NCBI GenBank assembly: GCA_020634515.1
Contig: JACKBL010000002.1
Location: 744,001-808,000 of the forward strand
DNA: 64,000 bases
Direction of reading: 5' to 3'
Source: Ardenticatenales bacterium
GTDB lineage: Bacteria > Chloroflexota > Anaerolineae > Promineifilales > Promineifilaceae
Part shown: positions 26,863 to 35,187 of the stretch, piece after piece
Position numbering within the stretch: the first letter of the stretch is position 1
Layout: each line of letters opens with the position of its first letter
Made by a program: the position numbers and the translations under genes
The notes under the pieces: generated by a model
Seen by the model: only the letters and a program-made list of their open reading frames with translations
Database searches by the model: none
What the model was told of the DNA's origin: nothing

Positions 26863-28011
26863 TTACGGCTGGAGGTGATACACTCCCCCTCCCGTCAGGT
26901 CGAGGACGTATAACTCCCCCGCCGCGTCCTCGCCAAAACTGGCAATGTTCAGGTCGGTTTCCCGCAGCGTAACGCGCTGCCAGCCGTTTTCCGTCTGTTC
27001 CATGCTCCAGATGTCGCCGCGGCAATAGTCGCTGAAGAAGTAGCGGCCATAGAGGGTGGGGTATTGCGCCCCGCGATAGACGTAGCCGCCGGTGATGGAG
27101 CAGCCGTCGCCGTGGTCATATTCGAGGATGGGCGGGGTGGTGTCGCCGCGATTGCAGATGGGGCGACGGTAGCAGTGGGTTCCTTCCAGTGTGTTCCAGC
27201 CGAAGTTGATGCCGGCATCTTCCCCCCCCACCACATCCAACTCCTCCCACGCATCCTGCCCCACATCCCCCACATACAAATCACCCGTCAGTCGGTCAAA
27301 ACTAAACCGCCACGGATTCCGCAGCCCATACGCCCAGATTTCCCCCCGGCTGCCGCGCTCATCCACAAACGGATTATCCGCCGGAATCGCGTAAGGCTGC
27401 GCCTGATCCACATCCAACCGCAGCAGCGCCCCCAACAGCGTTCCCTTATTCTGCCCGTTTCCCTCCGGGTCGCCGCCGGAGCCACCATCCCCCATACCCA
27501 CGTACAAATACCCATCCGCGCCAAACTGAAGCTGCCCGCCATTGTGGTTGCCATACGGCTGCGGGATGGTCAGCAGCACCCGTTCGCTGGACGGGTCGGC
27601 GTTCTCCCCACGCGCGGCGAACTCGGCGATCACGGTGTCTCCATTCTTGTCGGTGTAGTCTACAAAGAAGCGCGCCGGGTTCTGTGGGTGGAAGGCGAGG
27701 CTCAAGAGTCCTTGCTCGTTCTCCTCCGCGCCCACCCGGTCCGTGATGTCCAGAAACGGGGGAGAGAGCGCCTGCCCATCCCGCACGATGATCACGCGCC
27801 CCGCCTGCTCCACGACGAACAGGCGGTCGTCGAAGGCGTGGGTGAGGTAGGTGGGGCGTTGGAAATTGCCGGCAACCAACCGCAACGTCACCTGGCTGAG
27901 CGCGGACGTGGGGGGTAGCGTGATCGGTGGGGGAGACGAGGGGCGGCAGCTCGTCAGCCAGGCGAAGCAGCCAAAAAGAAGGAGGAAGCAAGACCGGCGG
28001 CGTAATGCCAT
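26863..28011 (-). CDS. PQQ-type sugar dehydrogenase lipoprotein, paralogue 3
   Basis: A 382-residue protein; I use the ATG at 28011 rather than the GTG three bases earlier. The leader ALRRRSCFLLLFGCFAWLTSC ends in a lipobox (LTSC), so the mature protein is anchored through a lipid. The dehydrogenase propeller spans about 40-375 with GLLSLAFHPQNPARFFV, NHNGGQLQFGADG (catalytic histidine kept), IPADNPFV and YGLRNPWRFSFD. It is the best preserved of the three tandem copies and could be a working aldose dehydrogenase. It is 50 bases upstream of nothing on its strand except the citrate synthase stop at 28065. Confidence 0.9.
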   Translation of the reverse strand: MALRRRSCFLLLFGCFAWLTSCRPSSPPPITLPPTSALSQVTLRLVAGNFQRPTYLTHAFDDRLFVVEQAGRVIIVRDGQALSPPFLDITDRVGAEENEQGLLSLAFHPQNPARFFVDYTDKNGDTVIAEFAARGENADPSSERVLLTIPQPYGNHNGGQLQFGADGYLYVGMGDGGSGGDPEGNGQNKGTLLGALLRLDVDQAQPYAIPADNPFVDERGSRGEIWAYGLRNPWRFSFDRLTGDLYVGDVGQDAWEELDVVGGEDAGINFGWNTLEGTHCYRRPICNRGDTTPPILEYDHGDGCSITGGYVYRGAQYPTLYGRYFFSDYCRGDIWSMEQTENGWQRVTLRETDLNIASFGEDAAGELYVLDLTGGGVYHLQP

Positions 28012-28064
28012 CACATACAGAGGAAGAAAGTGCGCCGCGTCTGCGGCGGCGCACTGTACACATA

Positions 28065-29204
28065 TCAGCTTCGTTCTACCAGCGGGACGAAGGCGCGACC
28101 CGTCGCGCCCACATACTGCGCCTTAGGCCGGATCAGGCGATTATCCGCCACCTGCTCCATCACGTGCGCCGTCCAGCCGGCAATGCGGCTCATGGCAAAG
28201 AGGCAGGTAAACTGATCCGTCGGCAGGCCAATCATGTACAGCACCACTGCGGAATAGTAATCTACGTTCGCGTACAGATTGCGCGTCACGAAATACTCGT
28301 CCTGGCGCGTCAGCGACTCAATCTGCGCGGCCACGTCATACCAGTGCCCCTGTCCGCTGCCTTGCGCCATCTTCGCCGCCAGCGGGCGCAGGATGCGCGC
28401 GCGCGGGTCCTCAACCTTATAGACGCGGTGGCCGATACCCATAATGCGCCGGTCGTTGGCGCGGGCATCGTGATACCAGGCGGCCACATCCCCACTGTTG
28501 GCGGCGGCCATGAACTGCTCCATCGCCAGTTGGTTCGCGCCACCGTGCGCGCCGCCCTTCAGGGTTCCGATACCCGTCGTGATGGCCGAGTAGGTGTCGG
28601 CCAGCGTGCCTGTGGTGACACGGGCGGCAAAAGTAGAAGCGTTAAAGCCGTGGTCTGCCAGCAGCACCAGGTAGGCGTTCAGCGCATTCACGGCGGCGGC
28701 GTCCGGCTCCGTGCCGTTGAGCATGTAGAGGAAATTGGCGGCGTGCCCCAGATCGGCGCGGGGGGCGATAGGTTCCTGCCCATTGCGGATGCGTTCCCAG
28801 GCGGCCACCAGCGTGGGCAGCGCGGCGGTGAGCGTGATCGCTTTCTCCTGCACGCTGGGCAGGCTGTTGTCGTCCGCGTCCGCGTCAATCAGGCCCAACC
28901 AGCTCACGAACGTGCGCAAAACGGCCATCGGCGTGGCCGTCGCGGGAACCGTTTTCATTGTCCGCAGCACGCTCTCGTCCACGGTCCGCCGCGCCACCAA
29001 CTGCGACTGGAACGCCGCTAATTGGGCCTCGTTGGGCAGATCGCCGTGCCACAGCAGATAGATAACTTCCTCGAAGCTGGTTGCTTCCCCAATATCCAGA
29101 ATGTTATAGCCGCGATAGATGAGTTCTCCCTTTTCCCCATCTACGCGGCTGATACGGGTGTCCGCGGCGATTACGCCTGCCAATCCTTTCGTTGCGGTTG
29201 TCAT
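28065..29204 (-). CDS. gltA: Citrate synthase
   Basis: A 379-residue citrate synthase condensing acetyl-CoA and oxaloacetate at the entry of the TCA cycle. Motifs: GELIYRGYNILDI (about 27), LKGGAHGGANQLA (about 215) with a catalytic histidine, MGIGHRVYKVEDPRA (about 250) with the second histidine, and FCL-type region YMIGLPTDQFTCLFAMSRI (about 330) with the catalytic aspartate. The length matches the short, non-NADH-regulated type; 2-methylcitrate synthase activity cannot be excluded. GAGGAG precedes the ATG. It stands alone between the sugar dehydrogenases and rfbB. Confidence 0.95.
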   Translation of the reverse strand: MTTATKGLAGVIAADTRISRVDGEKGELIYRGYNILDIGEATSFEEVIYLLWHGDLPNEAQLAAFQSQLVARRTVDESVLRTMKTVPATATPMAVLRTFVSWLGLIDADADDNSLPSVQEKAITLTAALPTLVAAWERIRNGQEPIAPRADLGHAANFLYMLNGTEPDAAAVNALNAYLVLLADHGFNASTFAARVTTGTLADTYSAITTGIGTLKGGAHGGANQLAMEQFMAAANSGDVAAWYHDARANDRRIMGIGHRVYKVEDPRARILRPLAAKMAQGSGQGHWYDVAAQIESLTRQDEYFVTRNLYANVDYYSAVVLYMIGLPTDQFTCLFAMSRIAGWTAHVMEQVADNRLIRPKAQYVGATGRAFVPLVERS

Positions 29205-29255
29205 GAATAGTCTTGCTCCTCGTGCATGATGAGTGGATGGTTGTCAGTTATTAGG

Positions 29256-29313
29256 ATCTTCCCGGAAGCTCATGTCAGATCAAGCGCCTCATGATTACAG
29301 CTTCCGGGAAGTT
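29256..29313. repeat. CTTCCCGGAAGCT inverted-repeat element, copy 1
   Basis: ATCTTCCCGGAAGCT (29256-29270) is matched by AGCTTCCGGGAAGTT (29299-29313) around a 28-base loop. The same arms occur at 62296-62352 and 63558-63614. It directly follows the rfbB stop on the minus strand and could act as its transcription end. Confidence 0.8.
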
Positions 29314-29316
29314 GGT

Positions 29317-30345
29317 TTACACGCCCGCTTCGCGCAGGCGGTCGCCGTATTGGGCCTGATAGTACGCCTTGTATTCGCCGCTCTTGATTTTGCGCCACCA
29401 CCATTCGTTCTCCACGTACCAGCGCACCGTCTTGCGGATCGCCTGCTCCGGCGTGTGTTCCGGCTGCCAGCCCAACGCCTTGATCTTGTCCACATTCAGG
29501 CTATAGCGGCGGTCGTGGCCGGGCCGATCCCGTACGTGCACCAGCAGGTCACGCGGGCGGCGCAGTTCGTCCAGCAGAATTTCCGCCATGTGCAGGTTTT
29601 CCATTTCCTCCCCCGTGCCCACGTTGTACGCTTCCCCGATGACGCCCCGGTGCAGCACCAGGTCAATGGCCGCGCAGTGGTCGCCTACGTACTGGTAATC
29701 CCGTTTTTGCCGTCCGTCGCCGTAGATGGGCAGCGGTTCTTCGTCAATGGCGTTGGTGGTGAAGAGGGGGACGACTTTTTCCGGGTACTGGTAGGGGCCG
29801 ATGTTGTTGGCGCCGCGGGTGATGGTCACGGGCAGGTTGTAGGTGACGAAGTAGGCGTTGACCATGAGGTCGGCGCTGGCTTTGCTGGCGGCGTAGGGGC
29901 TGCGGGGGGCCAGGTTGTCCGTTTCCCGGCTGGCGTGCCCTTCGGGGACGTGGCCGTACACTTCGTCGGTGGAAATCTGGTGGTAGCGTTCCAGGCCAAA
30001 CTGGCGCGCCGCTTCCAGCAGGACGTAGGTTCCATACACGTCAGTCTGGATGAAGGCGTCGGGGGCCATGATGGAGCGGTCTACGTGGGTTTCGGCGGCG
30101 AAGTTGACGATGGTGTCCACGTTGTGCCGGCGGATGGCGGCGGCCACGGCGGCGGCGTCGCAAATGTCCCCGCGGATGAAGTGGTAGTGGGGGTTGGCGT
30201 TGAGGGGGAGGAGGTTGTCGAGGTTTCCCGCATACGTCAGCTTGTCATAGACGATCACATGATAGTCAGGATACCTGTCCAGGACGTAGTGAACGAAGTT
30301 GGCTCCGATGAAGCCGGCGCCGCCGGTGACGAGAATGTTTTTCAA
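29317..30345 (-). CDS. rfbB: dTDP-glucose 4,6-dehydratase
   Basis: A 342-residue short-chain dehydrogenase that converts dTDP-glucose to the 4-keto-6-deoxy sugar for rhamnose and related sugars. NAD-binding GGAGFIGANFV lies at 7-17, STDEVYGHVPEG (about 126) holds the Thr-Asp-Glu triad, and YAASKASAD (about 152) the Tyr-Lys pair. The start is TTG with AAGGA eight bases before it. Other genes of the pathway (rfbA, rfbC, rfbD) are not nearby, so it is an orphan copy or part of a split pathway. Confidence 0.95.
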   Translation of the reverse strand: MKNILVTGGAGFIGANFVHYVLDRYPDYHVIVYDKLTYAGNLDNLLPLNANPHYHFIRGDICDAAAVAAAIRRHNVDTIVNFAAETHVDRSIMAPDAFIQTDVYGTYVLLEAARQFGLERYHQISTDEVYGHVPEGHASRETDNLAPRSPYAASKASADLMVNAYFVTYNLPVTITRGANNIGPYQYPEKVVPLFTTNAIDEEPLPIYGDGRQKRDYQYVGDHCAAIDLVLHRGVIGEAYNVGTGEEMENLHMAEILLDELRRPRDLLVHVRDRPGHDRRYSLNVDKIKALGWQPEHTPEQAIRKTVRWYVENEWWWRKIKSGEYKAYYQAQYGDRLREAGV

Positions 30346-30429
30346 GGGTGGGTTCCTTTTCGCTGTGGGTATGGTTGCAATGACGCAGTGCGTCTACCCC
30401 GTCATTTTATCGCAAGCGCCACAAAACCC

Positions 30430-30460
30430 AAAACCCGGTTTTTTCCCAAAACCGGGTTTT
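30430..30460. terminator. AACCCGG/AACCGGG terminator hairpin
   Basis: AAACCCGGTTTTTTCCC and AAAACCGGGTTTTT form a hairpin with T runs on both strands. It lies immediately after the stop codon of the STAND ATPase gene (minus strand) and before the rfbB promoter region. Confidence 0.7.
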
Positions 30461-32803
30461 TCATAGCTTCTGCCGCACGCGCTCCAGGACAGGGCGGACG
30501 TGATTGGCATAGGGCGATCCCAGGCGCTCGAAGATGGCGAGGGATTGTTGCAGCAGGGGCAGGGCCTCGGTCAGCCGCGCCTGTTTTTCCAGCAGCAGCG
30601 CCAGGTTGAACAGGTCAATGCTCATGCCGGCAACGTCCCCAATCTGCTCGCCCATGACAATCGCCTCCCGATAGAGGCGTTCCGCTTCCGCTTCGTTCCC
30701 TTCGTCATCTTCCAGGTTGGCTAACTGTCCCAGGGTGATGGCAATGCCGGCACGATTCCCCAATTCCCGCTCAATCGCCAGGCTCTCCTCATACCGCCGC
30801 CGCGCCAGGTCCATCTCCCCCGTGGCCTGTGCCGCGACAGCCAGGTTATGCACAAACGCCGCCAGTTCCCCCTTATTCCCCTCCGCTTCCGCCGCCGCCA
30901 CCGCCTGCTCCAGCCGCTTTCGCAGTTCCTCCCAGTAGCCGCGCACACCCAGGTAGCCATTCGCTGGGTCACCCACCGCCCACACAAACCGGCGCACCTG
31001 CGCCCAGGCTCCCGCCGCATACGCGCGGTCCAGCGCCAGCAGCACGTCCGCCCGCGCCCGCTCCAGCGCGTCGTAGGCTGCCGGGTCGGCGGCGTCGTTG
31101 GCAATGGCATACGCCAGATGCACGGCGCGGTGCGCTCCCTCCGCCGCTTCTTCTTCCCCCGCCGCCGCCAGCCGCGCCCCCGCGTAATCCCGCAGCAGCG
31201 GGTGCAGCGCGTACCACGCCGTCCCCGCCCCTTCCGCCGCCTCCGGTCCCAACGGGGCCGCCGCCGGTTGCAGCAGCGCCGCCCGCCGCAGCCGCCGCAG
31301 CGTCTCCCGCGTCGCTTCCACCTGCGCCGCCGCCGCCGCCCATCCCTCGTCCAGTTCTCCCCACCGCGCCAGTTCTTGCACCCGCCGCGCCTGCTCCTCG
31401 GCGGGCAGGTCCCCCCAGGCCAGCACCGCCGCCAGCCGCTCCCCACTCATCGCCGCCGCCGCAAACACCCCCAACCAGCGGAACGCCCGCGCCGCCGCCG
31501 CGTCCCGCTCCACCAGCCGCCCGTAGCTGAGGTCAAAGGTGAGGGCCACGCTCTCCTCCTTCGACGTCGCCTCCGCAAACGCCAGCGTCCCCAACCGCCG
31601 CTGCTCGTCCCGCAGGCGCGGCAGCAGCCAGCCCGCCCCCTCCATCTCCGCCAGTGCCCCCGCCAGCCGCAGCGCCAGCGGCCAGTAGCCGCACCGTTGC
31701 GCCACCTCCGCCGCCTGGTCCGCCGTCAATCCCTCAGGTGCCAGTTCCAACAGCAGTTGTTCCGCCGCCGCCGCTTCCAGCACATCCAGCCGCGTCGTGG
31801 TCGCCCCCAACCGCCGCGCCACCAACTCCTCCCGCGTCGTCAGCAGCAGCGCCGCTCCCTGGGGGCGCGCCGCTTGCAGCATCCTGGCGCCGTCCACCCA
31901 CTCCGGGCGCGCGTCGTCCAACACCAGCAGCAGCGGTCCCATCTCTCCTTGCCTTGCCGCCAGCAGCCCGCGCACCTGCCCCGCGCGCGCGCCCGCGTCC
32001 GCCGCCAGTCCCCCCTCGTCCTGCCCACAATGCCGCGCCCATGCCGCCAGCGACGGCAGCGGGTCTCCCCCCACCGCCGGCAGGTCCGCCCAAAACACCC
32101 CGCCGGAGAAGTGTCCCGCCAATTGCGATGCCAACATTTGCGCCAGCGCCGTCTTGCCAATCCCGCCGCTCCCTTGCAGCGCCGTAATCGCCTGCGGCCG
32201 CTCCGCCCGCGTCAGCGCCCCCGCCAGCCGCGCCAACGCCCCCTCCCGCCCCACGAAATGCTCCGGCGGCGGTGGCGCGGTGGGCAACGTCGTCGCCCCA
32301 GGCGGCTGCATCTCCGCCAGCAGCGTCAGCACCTGGGTCAGCATCGCCTGCATCGCCTCCATGCGCTCCTGTTCCAGGTGGTTCAGCGTGGTAAAGGCGC
32401 GGTGCATATCGTCGCGCGTGGCGAAGTCGCGCAAAAGCTGCCCCCGCAGCGCCGCCAGGTCCTGGCGCAACTCCGCGCGGCTGAGGAGTTCATCCAGGCC
32501 GCGCTTCTCCAATTCCGCCGCGAACAGCCGCGTAATAGCCGCCGCGTCCAGCGATTCATCGCTGGCGACCCGGTCGAAAAGCCCTGCCAGCAGGTCGCCG
32601 CCAACTTTTTCCACGAGGCGGGCCACGAATGCTGGCAGCCAGGGCACGGCGGCCAGGTCACCGCCAAAGACCTGGTACAAAACGGCGAGGATAATGCCAT
32701 AGACGGCGACCTGCCCGGCGGCCTGTCCCGCCTGGCGCGCCGCCGCCAGCAGCCGGTTGATGGTGCGGGTTTCTCTGTCCTGGGCGTGTGCGGCTGGCTC
32801 CAC
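30461..32803 (-). CDS. STAND ATPase with NB-ARC core and TPR repeats
   Basis: A 780-residue signal-transducing NTPase of the NLR/AP-ATPase type. Order: an N-terminal region (1-165) with one hydrophobic segment (about 32-48) and long Ala/Leu-rich helices; FVGREGALARL linker (183-193); Walker A GSGGIGKTA (211-219); Walker B LLLVLDD (291-297); sensor-like LLTTRE (320-325); WPLALRL motif (374-380); and tetratricopeptide repeats from about 640 to the end (NLAVAAQATGEMDLARRRYEES, trimmed here). Such proteins oligomerise when the repeats bind a trigger. The N-terminal part would be the effector; I do not recognise it. It is extremely G+C- and alanine-rich, which opens long antisense frames. Its 5' end faces the 34-unit palindrome array 70 bases away. 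Roles in phage defence or regulation are both possible. Confidence 0.85.
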   Translation of the reverse strand: MEPAAHAQDRETRTINRLLAAARQAGQAAGQVAVYGIILAVLYQVFGGDLAAVPWLPAFVARLVEKVGGDLLAGLFDRVASDESLDAAAITRLFAAELEKRGLDELLSRAELRQDLAALRGQLLRDFATRDDMHRAFTTLNHLEQERMEAMQAMLTQVLTLLAEMQPPGATTLPTAPPPPEHFVGREGALARLAGALTRAERPQAITALQGSGGIGKTALAQMLASQLAGHFSGGVFWADLPAVGGDPLPSLAAWARHCGQDEGGLAADAGARAGQVRGLLAARQGEMGPLLLVLDDARPEWVDGARMLQAARPQGAALLLTTREELVARRLGATTTRLDVLEAAAAEQLLLELAPEGLTADQAAEVAQRCGYWPLALRLAGALAEMEGAGWLLPRLRDEQRRLGTLAFAEATSKEESVALTFDLSYGRLVERDAAAARAFRWLGVFAAAAMSGERLAAVLAWGDLPAEEQARRVQELARWGELDEGWAAAAAQVEATRETLRRLRRAALLQPAAAPLGPEAAEGAGTAWYALHPLLRDYAGARLAAAGEEEAAEGAHRAVHLAYAIANDAADPAAYDALERARADVLLALDRAYAAGAWAQVRRFVWAVGDPANGYLGVRGYWEELRKRLEQAVAAAEAEGNKGELAAFVHNLAVAAQATGEMDLARRRYEESLAIERELGNRAGIAITLGQLANLEDDEGNEAEAERLYREAIVMGEQIGDVAGMSIDLFNLALLLEKQARLTEALPLLQQSLAIFERLGSPYANHVRPVLERVRQKL

Positions 32804-32872
32804 AATGGCCTCCTGAGCGTTGTCTATGAATAAGATAGGTATCTACGTTATGCTGTCCAACTGGCGTCTATT

Positions 32873-35064
32873 GTAGGGCAATTCGCCGAATTGCCCAGGA
32901 CAAGACAGCGTCTTGTCCTACAGTGAGCGCGGGAACGTAGGGCAATTCGCCGAATTGCCCAGGACAAGACAGCGTCTTGTCCTACAGTGGCGCGCGGGGC
33001 GTAGGGCAATTCGCCGAATTGCCCAGGACAAGACAGCGTCTTGTCCTACAGTGGGCGTGCGGGGCGGGACGTAGGGCAATTCGCTGAATTGCCCCGGACA
33101 AGACAGCGTCTTGTCCTACAGTGAGCGTGCGCAGGGACGTAGGGCAATTCGCCAATTGCCCTGGACAAGACAGCGTCTTGTCCTACAGTGGCGCAGGGAC
33201 GTAGGGCAATTCGCCGGTGCCCCGGACAAGACGGCGTCTTGTCCTACAGTGGGCGCGGGGACGTAGGGCAATTCGCCGATTGCCCCGGACAAGACAGCGT
33301 CTTGTCCTACAGTGGGCGCAGGGGCGTAGGGCAATTCGCCGATTGCCCCGGACAAGACAGCGTCTTGTCCTACAGTGAGCGCAGGGACGTAGGGCAATTC
33401 GCCGATTGCCCTGGACAAGACAGCGTCTTGTCCTACAAGGGACGTAGGGCAATTGTGCCCTGGACAAGACGGCGTCTTGTCCCTACAGTGAGCGCAGGGA
33501 CGTAGGGCAATTCGCCCGATTGCCCAGGACAAGACAGCGTCTTGTCCTACAGTGAGCGCGGGGACGTAGGGCAATTCGCTGAATTGCCCTGGACAAGACA
33601 GCGTCTTGTCCTACAGTGGGGCGCGGGGACGTAGGGCAATTCGCCGAATTGCCCCGGACAAGACAGCGTCTTGTCCACCACAGTGGGCGCGCAGGGACGT
33701 AGGGCAATTCGCCGATTGCCCCGGACAAGACAGCGTCTTGTCCTACCACAGTGGGCGCGAGGGCGTAGGGCAATTCGCCGAATTGCCCTGGACAAGACAG
33801 CGTCTTGTCCTACAGTGGGCGTGCGTGGCGGGACGTAGGGCAATTCGCTGATTGCCCCGGACAAGACAGCGTCTTGTCCTACAGTGAGCGCGGGAACGTA
33901 GGGCAATTCGCCGAATTGCCCAGGACAAGACAGCGTCTTGTCCTCCCACAGTGGGCGCGCAGGGACGTAGGGCAATTCGCCGAATTGCCCTGGACAAGAC
34001 AGCGTCTTGTCCTACAGTGGGCGCAGGGACGTAGGGCAATTCGCCGAATTGCCCCGGACAAGACAGCGTCTTGTCCTACAGTGAGCGCAGGGGACGTAGG
34101 GCAATTCGCCGAATTGCCCTGGACAAGACAGCGTCTTGTCCTACAGTGGGCGCGGGGGACGTAGGGCAATTCGCCGATTGCCCCGGACAAGACAGCGTCT
34201 TGTCCTACAGTGAAAGCGCAGGGACGTAGGGCAATTCGCCGATTGCCCCGGACAAGACAGCGTCTTGTCCTACAGTGGGGCGCGGGGACGTAGGGCAATT
34301 CGCCGATTGCCCCGGACAAGACAGCGTCTTGTCCTACAGTGGGCGCGGGGACGTAGGGCAATTCGCCGATTGCCCAGGACAAGACAGCGTCTTGTCCTAC
34401 AGTGAGCGCGCAGGGGCGTAGGGCAATTCGCCGATTGCCCTGGACAAGACGGCGTCTTGTCCTACAGTGGGCGCGGGGACGTAGGGCAATTCGCCGAATT
34501 GCCCAGGACAAGACGGCGTCTTGTCCTACAGTGGGCGCCTGGGGGACGTAGGGCAATTCGCGCCGAATTGCCCCCTGGACAAGACAGCGTCTTGTCCTAC
34601 AGTGGGCGCGGGGACGTAGGGCAATTTCGCCGATTGCCCCGGACAAGACAGCGTCTTGTCCTACAGTGGGCGTGCGTGGCGGGACGTAGGGCAATTCGCC
34701 GATTGCCCCGGACAAGACAGCGTCTTGTCCTACAGTGGGGGCGGGGACGTAGGGCAATTCGCCGAATTGCCCCGGACAAGACAGCGTCTTGTCCTACAGT
34801 GGGGGCGGGGACGTAGGGCAATTCGCCGAATTGCCCCGGACAAGACAGCGTCTTGTCCTACAGTGGGGCGGGGACGTAGGGCAATTCGCCGATTGCAATT
34901 GCCCCCGGACAAGACAGCGTCTTGTCCTACAGTGGGCGGCGTGGCGGGACGTAGGGCAATTCGCCGAATTGCCCCGGACAAGACAGCGTCTTGTCCTACA
35001 GTGGGCGCGGGGACGTAGGGCAATTCGCCGAATTGCCCTGGACAAGATGGCGTCTTGTCCTACA
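32873..35064. repeat. Tandem array of 34 double-palindrome units
   Basis: 34 units averaging about 64 bases, each starting GTAGGGCAATTCG. Unit starts: 32873, 32937, 33001, 33071, 33139, 33201, 33263, 33326, 33389, 33444, 33502, 33566, 33631, 33699, 33765, 33835, 33898, 33967, 34031, 34096, 34161, 34226, 34290, 34353, 34418, 34481, 34548, 34616, 34686, 34749, 34813, 34876, 34951, 35015. Each holds palindrome 1 (GGGCAATTCG/CCGAATTGCCC), palindrome 2 (GGACAAGACA/GCGTCTTGTCC), then TACAGTG and a variable G/C-rich linker such as GGCGCGGGGAC. Many units lack one A in palindrome 1. Palindrome 2 is nearly invariant except at its centre. Confidence 0.97.
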
Positions 35065-35082
35065 AGTGCGTGACTGGTCGCG

Positions 35083-35095
35083 GGTGTGTTATACT
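35083..35095 (+). promoter_or_regulatory. Possible -10 region before the metallophosphoesterase gene
   Basis: TATACT at 35090-35095 matches the -10 box in five of six bases, about 90 bases before the start. No convincing -35 box sits at the right distance. It begins right after the last array unit. Confidence 0.3.
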
Positions 35096-35187
35096 GTGCG
35101 GCGTGCGGCGGCGCACGGGCAGCGCAGGAAGTAGGTTGAATGGCAGGGAGGCGTGGGCGCGGCGAATGCCGGCATAAGGAAAAGAAG

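Noticed and set aside
30848..32833. Plus-strand open frame of over 600 codons opposite the STAND ATPase
   Set aside because: It is an Arg/Pro/Gln-rich shadow of a very G+C-rich gene; the minus strand has Walker motifs and TPR repeats.
33116..35023. Several open frames across the palindrome array, on both strands
   Set aside because: Unit lengths are not multiples of three, frames shift between units, and both strands are open; translations are only repeats of the array.
32873..35064. Possible CRISPR array
   Set aside because: There are no unique spacers of constant size; nearly the whole unit is conserved and carries two palindromes, and no cas gene is near.
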